Assembly (NCBI GenBank): GCA_029465975.1
Contig: CM055755.1
Span: 12,460,738 to 12,524,737 of the forward strand
Direction: 5' to 3'
Source: Dallia pectoralis
Lineage: Eukaryota; Chordata; Actinopteri; Esociformes; Umbridae
DNA length: 64,000 bases
Shown: piece after piece, positions 25,801-38,012 of the stretch
Layout: the number at the start of each line of letters is the position of its first letter
Numbering within the stretch: the first letter of the stretch is position 1
The notes under the pieces: model-generated
What the model was told of the DNA's origin: nothing
The model's database searches: none
Seen by the model: only the letters and a program-made list of their open reading frames with translations
Program-made: the position numbers and the translations under genes

Positions 25801-26583
25801 CAGACTAATTAAAATGTTCCTCGTCTCTGACAGATTCCTCACTGACAAGCCCACACACAGACCCAGAGCCAACTGCGAGGTGTGTGTGTGTGTGTGTGGG
25901 CATGTGTCAGTGTGTGTCAGTGTGTGTCAGTGTGTGTCAGTGTGTGTGGGCAGGTCAACACGGTGTGCTAACAGTTGCACCGATTTCTCTGTAAGGAGAT
26001 ATTCATCCAGATGGATAGACAGACTAACAAGCAAACTGAAGAGGGGGAGACAGGAGGGGCGGTGTGGCCAGCAGTCAGTCAGGGGCCCTAGGAGCCATCC
26101 TGTCGTTAGTCTGACTAGCATACGTGAACCCGGGACAGATTGATAAGAGAGATTCCCAGACCAGGAGGGATTATTAAAGTGATCACTGATCAAACACCAT
26201 CAGACGGGTATAAGTTAGAGTCCGGTATATGAGCATTAACTAATACAGTCATGTTGGATCAGTGATTACCTCAACAATGGCAGGTAGGAAGGAAAGGACG
26301 CATAAAAAGGCAATACATCTGCAATCAGCTGGCTACTAAATCATACCACTATCGACCATTATTACTGGAGGGTGGAGGAATTCCAAACATGATAATAAAC
26401 AACAACAATACAATCGCAGACTGCAGACTAACCAGAAGGGAGAGTAGTAAAACTAACCAAGGAACCAGTCCAAAAATGACCTCTGATTTAACAAGTGGTA
26501 CAAGTTATGTACATTTAAAAAAACAGCCATACCAGCAAGAAAACCAGCTAGATCCATGGGAATGAGTCAGTGTACGAACACAC

Positions 26584-26699
26584 CACAGCCCTGGAAGGTG
26601 AGGCTCACACAACATCAGCTTTAATCACCACAGCCCTGGAAGGTGAGGCTCACACAACTTCAGCTTTCATCCCCACAGCCCTGGAAGGTGAGGCAAACC
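26584..26699. repeat. 45-bp minisatellite, ~2.6 copies, abutting the msi2 splice donor
   Basis: Copies start CACAGCCCTGGAAGGTGAGG at 26584, 26629 and 26674. The third, truncated copy ends within about five bases of the donor GT at 26703-26702. On the minus strand it is the first intronic sequence after the exon. Confidence 0.9.
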
Positions 26700-26703
26700 T
26701 TAC

Positions 26704-26796
26704 CTTGCCAAACTGCTCAAAATACTGCTTCACATCTTCAACTACTGTGTTTGCTGATAATCCTCCCACAAATATTTTCTTTGTTCTTGTGACCAT
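26704..26796 (-). CDS. msi2: Musashi RNA-binding protein 2, internal exon (start of RRM2)
   Basis: A 31-codon exon that begins with ATG GTC ACA (MVTRTKK) and ends FEQFGK, in phase 0 at both ends. It encodes the beginning of the second RRM; IFVGGL is the RNP-2 strand that stacks on RNA bases. Musashi proteins bind UAG-containing 3' UTR sites and control translation in stem and neural cells. On the minus strand the acceptor is a CT-rich tract ending CTTCCAG (AG at 26797-26798) and the donor is GTAAGG (26703-26698). The LSANTVVEDV core matches msi2 as I recall it; msi1 has LSVNTTVEDV. In mammals this would be about the fifth coding exon. The next exon (rest of RRM2) was not seen at lower coordinates, nor the preceding short exon at higher coordinates, so both introns probably run out of the window. 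Which fish paralogue (msi2a or msi2b) cannot be told. Confidence 0.92.
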
Positions 26797-26947
26797 CTGG
26801 AAGAAGAAAAGAAAAGAGGCGAGATTAGCAACATACGAAAGCATTTTAGGGGACAAATCGCAGAGGATTTCAGGGGCCTATGGCGACTGAGTCAGAACAG
26901 TGAGATGTAATGTAGTACAGGGAGGTCAATACCTGTTCACGGATACA

Positions 26948-27095
26948 CCCTACCTCACCCCAACCCATGTCCACCTCACCCCAACCCATGTCCACCTCAC
27001 CCCAACCCATGTCCACCTCACCCCAACCCATGTCCACCTCACCCCAACCCATGTCCACCTCACCCCAACCCATGTCCACCTCACCCCAACCCATT
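26948..27095. repeat. 21-bp minisatellite, 7 copies
   Basis: Unit begins CCTCACCCCAACCCATGTCC. It lies about 150 bp upstream of the msi2 exon acceptor on the minus strand. Confidence 0.95.
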
Positions 27096-27228
27096 ACGAC
27101 CTTTGGCACCTTTCCTTTCACACAGAGTTGGGGAGATGGGAGGAGGTAGAGAGGAGTGAAACGTGAACACCTAGTGGATCATCGGAAGGACTACCCATCA
27201 GCGCTAGCTAAACAGACACGACAGGACA

Positions 27229-27945
27229 CCAGACACACCACAGGCACACCACAGGCACACCACAGGCACACCACAGGCACACCACAGGCACACCACAGGC
27301 ACACCACAGGCACACCACAGGCACACCACACACACCACAGACACACCACAGACACACCACAGACACACCACAGACACACCACAGACACACCACAGACACA
27401 CCACAGACACACCACAGACACACCACAGACACACCACAGGCACACCACAGACACACCACAGACACACCACAGACACACCACAGACACACCACAGACACAC
27501 CACAGACACACCACAGGCACACCACAGACACACCACAGACACACCACAGACACACCACAGACACACCACAGACACACCACAGACACACCACAGGCACACC
27601 ACAGACACACCACAGACACACCACAGGCACACCACAGACACACCACAGACACACCACAGACACACCACAGACACACCACAGACACACCACAGGCACACCA
27701 CAGACACACCACAGACACACCACAGGCACACCACAGACACACCACAGACACACCACAGACACACCACAGACACACCACAGACACACCACAGACACACCAC
27801 AGACACACCACAGACACACCACAGACACACCACAGACACACCACAGACACACCACAGGCACACCACAGACACACCACAGACACACCACAGACACACCACA
27901 GACACACCACAGGCACACCACAGACACACCACAGACACACCACAG
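27229..27945. repeat. 11-bp minisatellite, ~65 copies
   Basis: Unit GACACACCACA with a GGCACACCACA variant scattered singly after an initial block. The 11-bp period and lack of stops keep frames open on both strands, including three on the minus strand (Cys/Val/Gly repeats). Confidence 0.97.
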
Positions 27946-29645
27946 ACAGCTCAAGTGCAGCCAGGATATCTGTCACCTGTGCTCACATTTAACAGCTGCC
28001 ATCTTTAACAGCAGCAACAACACCAGCCTGAATCCCTTCAGTCTCCGTCCGTGCTTTCCCTTCTTACTGCCCGTCCAACATTTATTCCCCCTGTAGTTTA
28101 ATCTGCTTCTCTTGTTGGATAATCTGCCTGTCAGTCTTTCTCTCCATTTGCTTTCAGGCTGGTCCCGGAGCAACAGGCTGCCTCTACTGGTCTGCAGAGA
28201 GTTCAGCCTTTGTCGTCTTTACGCCTCCTGACAGACATGCCTGCCTCAGTGGTGGTGTGTCAGTAGGCCCATGGCCCGAGACATCATCCAGACACCAAAC
28301 CAAACCACTCTCTGCTGTGACACAGACAGTCCATCATCATACTCCATGCTTCATCCTTATCGTTCTACAACCTTCATCTATTCCTCTTACATTCTCCATC
28401 CCTGTCCTCACGTCTCCATCCCTGTCCTCACGTCTCCATCCCTGTCCACACGTCTCCATCCCTGTCCTCACGTCTCCATCCCTGTCCACACGTCTCCATC
28501 CCTGTCCTCACGTCTCCATCCCTGTCCTCACGTCTCCATCCCTGTCCTCACGTCTCCATCCCTGTCCTCACGTCTCCATCCCTGTCCTCACGTCTCCATC
28601 CCTGTCCTCACGTCTCCATCCCTGTCCTCACGTCTCCATCCCTGTCCTCACGTCTCCATCCCTGTCCTCACGTCTCCATCCCTGTCCTCACGTCTCCATC
28701 CCTGTCCTCACGTCTCCATCCCTGTCCTCACGTCTCCATCCCTGTCCTCACGTCTCCATCCCTGTCCTCACGTCTCCATCCCTGTCTTAACTCCACTTCT
28801 CATCCCTGTCTTCTTACCTTCTTTTCTGGCTCACCTTCCCTTCTACACATTTGCATACCGGCTAACGGTTAGAACAGGCTCAGCCACTTAGACGTGACAA
28901 AACCTGGGGGGGAGAAACGGCTGGCAGCAGCTGTGAACACTGACTGCATCCAAGAGAGTGAGACTGAGTAGTGGGACTTATGACTGGTGCTTGGACAACA
29001 TATATTAGTCCCCAAACACCAGTGATGGAAGTAATCTGACGCCAAGACCAAGAAATTTACTTAAAACAGCAACGTCCACCTGGAGCTTCAATATCCCCAC
29101 AGAAACACACAGGCACACGACCAAACGACACAACCACAACAGCTAATGTTGAAACACCGCCAGACACCATCCAGTCTGCGTTTCATCAAACCACGTCTTA
29201 ATTGGATGGAGCACGAGAGGGAAGGTTAGGTGCATTCTGATGTTTGTGTCCGTCGCACGATGAACGGTGAGATACAGCAGCGAGGTGTCAGAGAGCGGCA
29301 CCAACAGAATCAATCAAGGGGCCATGATAGGGGACAGGTTGAGCTCACGGACGGATGGAGACGTCGCCTCAACTCCTCGTGTAATCGCACGCCTCGACGG
29401 CAGGAGCGAGCAGCCTCTTTCTCTCTGCTCTGTTCTTATCACAGGGGGATTGGAGGGATCAAGGAGCCTGCAGTTAGTTAATGCACCAAACGCTGTCTCA
29501 TTATTTGTGCAAATTTGAAAAGCTCCATCTGTGAAGCAGCAGCGGGGGAGTCGAGGGAGTCAGGGGAGAGAGGTGACGCGCTAGGAGAGGAGGCGAGATG
29601 TTTAGTATGTGTTACAAAGAAATTAAACAAACAAGCCTGTTCCTT
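27946..29645. other. Intronic spacer around the 20-bp array
   Basis: No recognisable gene or transposon outside the array at 28387-28788. Confidence 0.55.
28387..28788. repeat. 20-bp minisatellite, ~20 copies
   Basis: Unit CATCCCTGTCCTCACGTCTC, almost invariant; two early copies have TCCACAC. Confidence 0.96.
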
Positions 29646-29996
29646 AACGCTCCTCTCCAACCTTACGTTCCTCTCCAACCTTACGTTCCTCTCCAACCTT
29701 ACGTTCCTCTCCAACCTTACGTTCCTCTCCAACCTCACGCTCCTCTCCAACCTCACGCTCCTCTCCAACCTCACGCTCCTCTCCAACCTCACGCTCCTCT
29801 CCAACCTCACGCTCCTCTCCAACCTCACGTTCCTCTCCAACCTCACGTTCCTCTCCAACCTCACGTTCCTCTCCAACCTCACGTTCCTCTCCAACCTCAC
29901 GTTCCTCTCCAACCTCACGTTCCTCTCCAACCTCACGTTCCTCTCCAACCTTACGTTCCTCTCCAACCTTATGTTCCTCTCCAACCTTACGCTCCT
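29646..29996. repeat. 18-bp minisatellite, ~19 copies
   Basis: Unit GTTCCTCTCCAACCTTAC. Blocks of TTACGTT, then TCACGCT, then TCACGTT, then TTACGTT again show local spread of variants. A period divisible by three leaves several frames open. Confidence 0.96.
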
Positions 29997-32900
29997 CCCA
30001 GAGACCAGAGAGACAGGGCTCAGAGACAGAGAGCTTAGCAGGATAAAATACTGTCTGTGCAAGAAGCGATCTGGGCATCTCTGCAATCTCAAGTACATAA
30101 ATTCACAGGCCCGAATCCATGAATATGAAAAAGCTGTCTCAGGAGAGAGAGAGAGAGAGAGGAATGGAAATGACATGCCAGTGCACGGCCTGACGGGGAA
30201 GGAGAAGAGAATGCGATGTGTATTTCTATTTGCGCTGGGAGCCAGTCGCTGAGCTGGGGAGTTCTCAGTCAGTCCCCTGCCTGCTGCAGATGTAGCCGTT
30301 TTGGCCCTGTCCTCTTTCATGGGCCGAGCTTGATCATCCCTCTCTCCTGCCTCGGCCTCTCTGTGAGAATGTCAGCTGTCAGCCTGCTGCTGAAAGATTC
30401 CCTCACACACACACAGAGTTACAAACACACAATAACCTGTCTGGAGCAGCCTGTGTTGTCCTGCCTGCCTGGGCTGTGAAGTGCTGATAAAACGGAGACA
30501 ACAACAGAGGGAAAAGGCGGGCTGTTTCACAGATGATGGAGTCCTTGAAGAAAAGGTTGTCTGTCGTCAACTGGGAGTTTAAGTCATAGCTTCATCCACG
30601 TCCTCTAACAGCATCATTACTCTCCGACATCTCAATGATGCAGAGGCCCTTTAAAAGCAGCCTGTTTGGCAGGCAAACGTCAAATCAACCGAAGAGCACG
30701 GAGGGGTCCAATCAAAAGACTTAATGGCATTTCCATTAACAGGCGCACAAACAAAATGCACGTGTTACTAAAAAATATGTTATTTCAAAACTCGCAGCGG
30801 AGAGGCAACTAGGGCACAACTGCTGACGAGGGCGGGAGCGACGGCGCGGCGACCCAAGGCATCCTTCAGAGGACGTAAAGGTTTTAAAGTTGACTTTTAA
30901 AAGTCCCATCAAAACAGAGCCAAGGCAGATGGAGGAGCAGGCAGGCGATGGACTGAAGCCTTATGAAGAGGGAGTAAAAGCAATAGATAGGAGGAACGTC
31001 TCATTATTGCTTCTATAATCCTCTGGGCACAGAGGAGATCTAATTAAGATGTTTCATTAGATGATGTTATGTGGTGTCCTCAAACACAGATCCTTATCCA
31101 GCACAGACCTGCTGCAGGAATACAGTTAAAACAGACGGCGCCGTCCCAATATCATTTGACACAACTAAAGTGAGTTGGATGCAGGAGGACGAGGTAGCAT
31201 CATCTACAGGTTTAACATTGATAGGATGGAAGGGTGGGAACGGTACCCCAAAGGACCAGTGGAGTGGTCAGTAATAACATGTCTGTGTTTGATTAAGTGA
31301 CAGCCTCTACAGCTACTGTTGTTTACTTTAGACCGAGTAAGAGGAAGATGAAACGCTCCTCGCACAGCCCAAATCACAACCCCCTCTCCAATGCCTCCTC
31401 GTGGCTGGTCCCCGGCTGATTACGGAACCATAATGAACTTCCCTCCATCCCACCCTCATCACAAATCCAGCACTGATTGCCAGCCCCCCACACACACACA
31501 CACACACAGAGAAGATTCAGGGGGATAAAGTATTCAGTAAGGCAGTTGTTGCGAATGCCGAACTCCTTTACCCCCGTCTCCTTCAGCTCATGCCGGGAGC
31601 ATGTCACCAACATTTTGAGTGGCACTACCATGGCAAACTTGCCACATTCTATTCACGCTCTCTAAATTTAGCCTCACAGCTCCAATTTGTCCGTATTTGT
31701 GAAGTAGAATTTTTATGCATATATTCAAACAGGCTGTTCCCTCTGCGGCTGCCGCTAACCCTGACTGACAACCGTAGCCCTGTTTGACTGAGAGCTCCCG
31801 ATTAGCTGATTAGTTACATTTGCCAGGTTCTGGAGGGAGACAGAGAGGCCCTGCTGTCTTTGGTCCTCATCCCAGCCAAACACAGGACCCCCAGTTAGTA
31901 GACCCGAACAGAAAGAGTGTGTGTGTGTGTCACTGAGACACTCTGATCTGTTGACAGAGGCCACACACTGCTACACACTCATCCGATTGGATCTCAATCC
32001 GAACCGATCATAAGACAGATCGCGGACTGAACACGTATCTTCATGAATCTTTTGTTCATGCAGTATTTTATAGTACCGTTACAGCTGTTGTCATCAGGTG
32101 TCCCCTTAACAGTCACCCAGACTGGGGAACATTTCACATGTCATTTCAAACAACACATTTCTCTAATATAGAACATTTAATGAAGACTATCAGCGAAGTG
32201 CAATAAGTTGGTTGGTATGGACGCTCTCGATCGTTTTCAGCGGATCGGTGCTGAAACAAATTGCAACGGACACTCGCGGTGCAATGAATGAGCAAAAGCT
32301 TCATATCAAACCAAAGGACCATTTACTCAACAATAGTTGAAGCCCTGTGCAGACCTCACCATGACACACCGGCAAACACTGTGTAATCCAATGTTTCAAA
32401 GTAATAGCGTGCATCTCAGCGATATTGCCTTGGATCAAAAGGCGTGTTGATTTCATTCTAGGGTACCAGTCAAAGCCCTTACATAACCATTATACCCCAG
32501 CCACCAATAAACACTGTTCAGAAGAGTGATATGATGCCGTCCTGGCTGTTTCTTTATTTTATGACATACCTTTCTCATATTGCCTCGACAGAGCAGGCAG
32601 CGATATTCTAACTTGACAAACGGAGGTAATACCCGCTCCTTTCTTTTATCTTAATGATTAGATGTGTTTTACACTCCTAGCCATGGTCAATAGATTATTG
32701 TACAGTTATGAAGATTGATAGAAGCAGCTTGTAGCTTATTACAGGGCCCCGGAGCACAGAGCCGATACAAATCCTACTCCCAGACTTCCACAGGAAACAA
32801 CTCCCACTGAATCCAAATGAAGCTTCAGCTCTGATAAACACACCGCCAAACAGGAGAAAATATTTTCACATTAAAGGATTTAAAAAAGGGAGGGGGCAGG

Positions 32901-33572
32901 GTGGGGGGCTGATGGGGGAAGGGGGTTGAGGAGAGCTCCTCAAAGCCATTCTGAAAAATTAATATGCTAATTAAGTGCTTGCTTGAGGCAAAAATCTTGG
33001 AAACTTTAGCAAGGGAGTTATAAGCACTTAACAAATTACTTACACTATTACGCTTGAAGCCGTATACATTTTTAAAGTGACTATTTTCTCTCCTTTTCTA
33101 TTATAACAAACCTTCCTGATACTGACGGAAATTTCCCAAGTTGCCATTTAGGAATATGAAAAGAGAGATGTGTGGACTTGAAGGTCCTCACTAACCGTGA
33201 AAGATCTATCAACGTTCCCAGTCGTTCTGAAATGATTCATTCACTAAATGTCTAAAGTCAGAGTGAAAAATTACACACAGAATAACACTCCGTTCAGATC
33301 ACTAAAAACTAAATCTACGGAGGAGAATAACCCCAAAATGATGTAAGGAAACCATTCCCTAGGGAAGTACTTCAAGATCAGCGGTGACAAATACAATTTG
33401 TGTCTGTCTTCAAATAACTGTAAGAGCACTGTACTCTGTAATGTTGAATTTGTCCGATCTGAATCATTCACATGATAAACACAGAGTACTTCAGTCAAAT
33501 CAAGACATCTCATCATTCTCTGTTGACTGAACAGTCGGTACTGTGACCTGTCTCCTCCTCAAAGCATCAATC
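29997..33572. other. Largest array-poor intron block, candidate regulatory DNA
   Basis: About 3.6 kb with only short CA runs (31490-31507, 31917-31930). The part at 32560-33150 is AT-rich, complex and contains ATGCTAAT, a POU-type octamer variant, near 32963. Such blocks in long developmental-gene introns often hold conserved elements; that is an inference. Confidence 0.45.
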
Positions 33573-33742
33573 AACAGCCCGACCGACAGCCCGACCAACA
33601 GCCCGACCGACAGCCCGACCGACAGCCCAACAGCCCGACCAACAGCCCGACCAACAGCCCGACCAACAGCCCGACCAACAGCCTGACCAACAGCCCGACC
33701 AACAGCCCGACCAACAGCCTGACCAACAGCCCGATCAACAGC
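33573..33742. repeat. 12-bp minisatellite, ~14 copies
   Basis: Unit CAGCCCGACCAA, with CCGACCGA early and CCTGACC in some copies. Confidence 0.94.
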
Positions 33743-34960
33743 CTGCCCTTACTGTATAAAGGTCAGATCATTCTGCTCCTCAGAGATTGGGTTTTGGCCA
33801 CAAGCGTTCAATCTGCTGGTCTAGTGTGAGGAAGGAACAGATTAACAGGTTCAGTTCAGGTCAAATAGCTCACTGACTGTTGCTAACCAGGACACCAAGT
33901 GAACAAAAGTATGAAAAACAGCCATATATAAGGAGATCAATACACGCTAGTGATCCGTCCAACATTCAAACGTGTCAGTCAACACTATAGGGCTCTGCTG
34001 TGCTCCCAGAGGCCACATAGAGGTCGCAGGAAGGAGCGCAAAACAAAATGCAATTTGTGTGGAGGAAAACAATCTTGTTTCTCAATAAACAGTGGGATTG
34101 CACATAAAGGGCCTGTGTAGTAGGCTTTCTGTAATTTGGACCCAGCTGGTCAGCGGAGAGCAGGCAAGAAAAGCATGGAGACCACAGGTTTGAAATAGTG
34201 GCAAAACAGCCGCATCCTCATCTCCAAACCTTCAGACAGGAACTAGTCATGTATGCAGCCAAATAAATCAGACAGCAGAATATACAATTGCCTCTTCCAT
34301 GACTCGCTGGGAGACTCATGCAAATGGCTCTGGATCTAGCTGATAGCATTTTAAACCTAAAACTATCTAGTTCTTTCAGACAACCCATATGAATTACCAG
34401 TAGCTTATTAGTTATTAACTGTCCCTTTTACAGACAGTTTCCAATTCGCTGTGCCTGTTTTCACGAAATCGGAAACACACATGAATAAAGACAAATTAAC
34501 TGAACAATAATTATAACATAACTAACTGCAAATAATTATCTGACTCAAATCTATTGATAGCTAGATCCCTCAGTGCGATGTGGACTTCCTGTACTGTCAC
34601 CCCTAGGGGGAGCCCTTGAGGAGACGCCATGCAGGATGTATGGGTGTTTGAGTGACAGAGAATTAGACATTAAACAGAATGGATGGCCGCTGAGTGATGT
34701 TGAGCCAGATGTTAATTGATACATTTACACCATATTTGAGTCAGACAATTATTATTAGTTTGTAGAGTTATGATGATTTCACCGGGCAAAACAGATGGCT
34801 ATGATAAGTTCGTCCTCAGTTTGCCCCAGTAACACTAATCTTGAGTGCACACTTCGCTCAGGAATGTTGGGTTTTCCGTCTACCGAGTTGACATGCCCGA
34901 CCATGAAGACTTTACAAAAGTTAAATGACCACCAATGGATGGCGGTAAGTAGCAGTAACA
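33743..34960. other. Intronic spacer with canonical octamer
   Basis: Complex AT-rich sequence. ATGCAAAT lies at 34318-34325. No exon was seen. Confidence 0.5.
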
Positions 34961-35735
34961 CGGTTATGCAGCCGCGTGGTGGGTTATGCAGCCGCGTGGT
35001 GGGTTATGCAGCCGCGTGGTGGGTTATGCAGCCGCGTGGTGGGTTATGCAGCCGCGTGGTGGGTTATGCAGCCGCGTGGTGGGTTATGCAGCCGCGTGGT
35101 GGGTTATGCAGCCGCGTGGTGGGTTATGCAGCCGCGTGGTGGGTTATGCAGCCGCGTGGTGGGTTATGCAGCCGCGTGGTGGGTTATGCAGCCGCGTGGT
35201 CGGTTATGCAGCCGCGTGGTCGGTTATGCAGCCGCGTGGTCGGTGCAGCCGCGTGGCGGTTATGCCGCGTGGTCGGTTATGCAGCGCGTGGTGGGTTATG
35301 TTGCCGCGTGGTGGGTTATGTTGCCGCGTGGTGGGTTATGCAGCCGCGTGGTCGGTTATGCAGCCGCGTGGTCGGTTATGCAGCCGCGTGGTGGGTTATG
35401 TAGCCGCGTGGTGGGTTATGTAGCCGCGTGGTGGGTTAGCCGCGTGGTGTTGTTGCCGCGTGGTGGGTTATGTAGCCGCGTGGTGGGTTATGCAGCCGCG
35501 TGGTCGGTTATGCAGCCGCGTGGTGGGTTATGTTGCCGCGTGGTGGGTTATGCAGCCGCGTGGTGGGTTATGCAGCCGCGTGGTCGGTTATGTAGCCGCG
35601 TGGTGGGTTATGTAGCCGCGTGGTGGGTTATGTAGCCGCGTGGTGGGTTATGTAGCCGTGTGGTGGGTTATGTTGCCGTGTGGTGGGTTATGTAGCCGTG
35701 TGGTGGGTTATGTAGCCGTGTGGTGGGTTATGTAG
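34961..35735. repeat. 20-bp CpG-dense minisatellite, ~38 copies
   Basis: Unit GGTTATGCAGCCGCGTGGTG, with GTCGG, TGTTGCC and TGTAGCC variants; the last few units have CCGTG in place of CCGCG. Most units contain two CpGs. Frames through it are repeat artefacts. Confidence 0.96.
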
Positions 35736-37772
35736 TCGTTCATTCGTTGCTAAAGGGTGGCTAAAGGCTAAATGATAAATTAGCATCTTGATTTTCTGCC
35801 ATTGCAGCATGGGGGTGGTTTAAAGTCTGACAGGTGACAGGTGTATTTGCCAAGTCAAGGTAAAGCCACATCAAAGCACACCTCCAACACTAATCTCAGT
35901 TCAGGGCAGTTGCTCTCTAATGTGAAGCCATATAACTGTTATCAGAGTAAGGCCTAGGTGATACATCATATACTTTGTACCGTATGGTAGGTTGTTTCGA
36001 AGTTAGGAAATACAGGTAAAAACAGCAATTGAAAGCTTATTTTCTATATAATTATCATTTAATGATAATCTGACATTTTCATCAATACCTCGACGATACT
36101 GAATGTATTTCTGTCTCTACAAACCATAGGCCTGGTTTTAGATAATTGCGTGTGCTAGTTAGGGAAGTTTGAGGCCAAATTCTAAAGTTTAATGACATAA
36201 TTTTAATGACCCCAATGTGTCCTAAATTATGGAATAAAATCACTTGATGAACCATGTAATTACTATCTGGAAACCAGTGAACGTGTTCAGGAAGAAGGCA
36301 AGAAGAAATACATTCCCCAAAAACAAAGTGAGTAGAAAAGTAAAGGTCAATTATGTTACACAAGTATAAAAAGGTCCCCAGGGAAAAATGCCCATTCTTT
36401 GCCGGTTCCTGACACAAAAAATTGTCTGTTTTAGGCCACAATACTAAGCAGGATGTAATAGTACAGTGTAGCATCACTGTAAGACAAAAACACATTGAAT
36501 TGTGAAGGATAATTGTTAGAACTTCTGCATATTAGTCATTTGATCTTAATACATACAGATGGCCGACGCATTTCAATCATCTGTTACAAAGTTACCAGGG
36601 TTGATGTTTTTTAGTAGAAAACATGGGAGCTTGTACGTTTCTTTCCCTGGTTTACATTTACGTCAGCCAATATAGTCCACCAATACAGTGTCAGTCCCGA
36701 CCTCTGTCGACACAGACCCAGGATTGTTGCTAAAATAAATTCTGCAACAAGACCTGTTATTTGAATGTCTCGTTCAATTTATTGCATTTGGATTAGTTGT
36801 AGATCTGCAACAAAGTATTATTTCTAGAAAGGGACAGTTGGAGGTTCCGTTTATTCTTCTTGCACGGATGTGGTATTTGTTCCAGATCAAGTCATTCTAC
36901 AGTGTCGCCACGTAAGACTACGCGGACCGAGTTATTCAGAAAAGCTTAACTTTTCACCCACATCTCAGCTAACAATATAGCCAAAATATTAGTTCATGAG
37001 GTAAAATGATGTGAATCTCTTGAGGCTTTATGCCGAGCTAATTCCTCCCCCGAAAGACATACATGTAGAATGTTTCTGTTGTTAACACTTATGACAAGCA
37101 TTGTGAATACGACAGCCCTATTCACAATGATAAGACTGATAAAGATCCTCCTTTCTGGGTTGGTGGAGGGTGAGACACCTGCCCATTGATCACCACAGGT
37201 GACAGTTGAGATAGAGTTGAGTTACTATCACAGGAACATAATCCTTGTTGATGACATCTATGTATTATGAGTTCACTTCACAGAACATCATTTTTTTGTT
37301 CAAGGTCATACATAAGGGACATCAAAAACATCAGCCAGGAATACAGTTATTGTAAATATTCTACCCTATAAATCAATCACCGCTGATAACTAACTGATAA
37401 GTCATATTCAGGAGGAAACCTAGAGAGGAACCAGGCTCGGGGGGCCAGTGGCCAGTCCTCTTCTGGCTGAGCTGGATGAACTTGTGGCTTGAATGGACAG
37501 TGGACTTTATGGACAGTCCCCCACCCGCCCACCTGAACATAACCAATAACCCAAACAGATTCTTTGGATTGTACCACTCCAACTACAAACCAAACTTGCC
37601 GGGTCTTCTCTTGTTAGCAGAGAGCATTAAGAACCAGAACTACCTGGTGGCTGTGGTGAGCCTGTTCCTATGTAGATGGAGCCTACAGCGCCTTCAGAAA
37701 ATATCCCACACAGCTGTTGAGCCCCCGGGGTCCCAAGAAGACACAAGGGCCGCTGATGCAGGTCTGACGTCA
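35736..37772. other. Intronic spacer
   Basis: AT-rich intron without arrays up to 37385, then the probable dispersed repeat. The 137-codon minus-strand frame at 36082-36495 has no recognisable domain. Confidence 0.5.
37385..37700 (+). repeat. Probable dispersed teleost repeat
   Basis: The stretch around CCTAGAGAGGAACCAGGCTC and CAGTCCTCTTCTGGCTG is one I associate with an interspersed repeat common in salmonid and esocid genomes. That recollection is the only support, and boundaries are approximate. The 220-codon frame over it is not a gene I recognise. Confidence 0.4.
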
Positions 37773-38012
37773 CCCCGGCAACGGCCCGGCAACAGCCCCG
37801 GCAACAGCCCGGCAACAGCCCAGCCCGGCAAAAGCCCAGCCCGGCAACAGCCCGGCAAAAGCCCAGCCCGGCAACGGCCCCGGCAAAAGCCCAGCCCGGC
37901 AACGGCCCCGGCAACAACCCAGCCCGGCAACGGCCCCGGCAAAAGCCCAGCCCGGCAACGACCCCGGCAACAGCCCCGGCAACAGCCCGGCAACAGCCCG
38001 GCAACAGCCCGG
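37773..38012. repeat. 11-bp GC-rich minisatellite, ~20 copies
   Basis: Units CCCGGCAACAG and CCCGGCAAAAGCCCAG alternate irregularly. Confidence 0.92.

Larger units (their letters stand above)
23936..26583. other. Intronic spacer downstream of the msi2 exon
   Basis: Includes the tRNA-like element (24561-24638), the CA cluster and the 32-bp array. The remaining DNA up to the exon shows no second exon. Confidence 0.55.

Noticed and set aside
27156..27992. Long frames on both strands (His/Thr and Cys/Val/Gly repeats)
   Set aside because: The 11-bp array opens frames on both strands at once, which is incompatible with selection for one protein.
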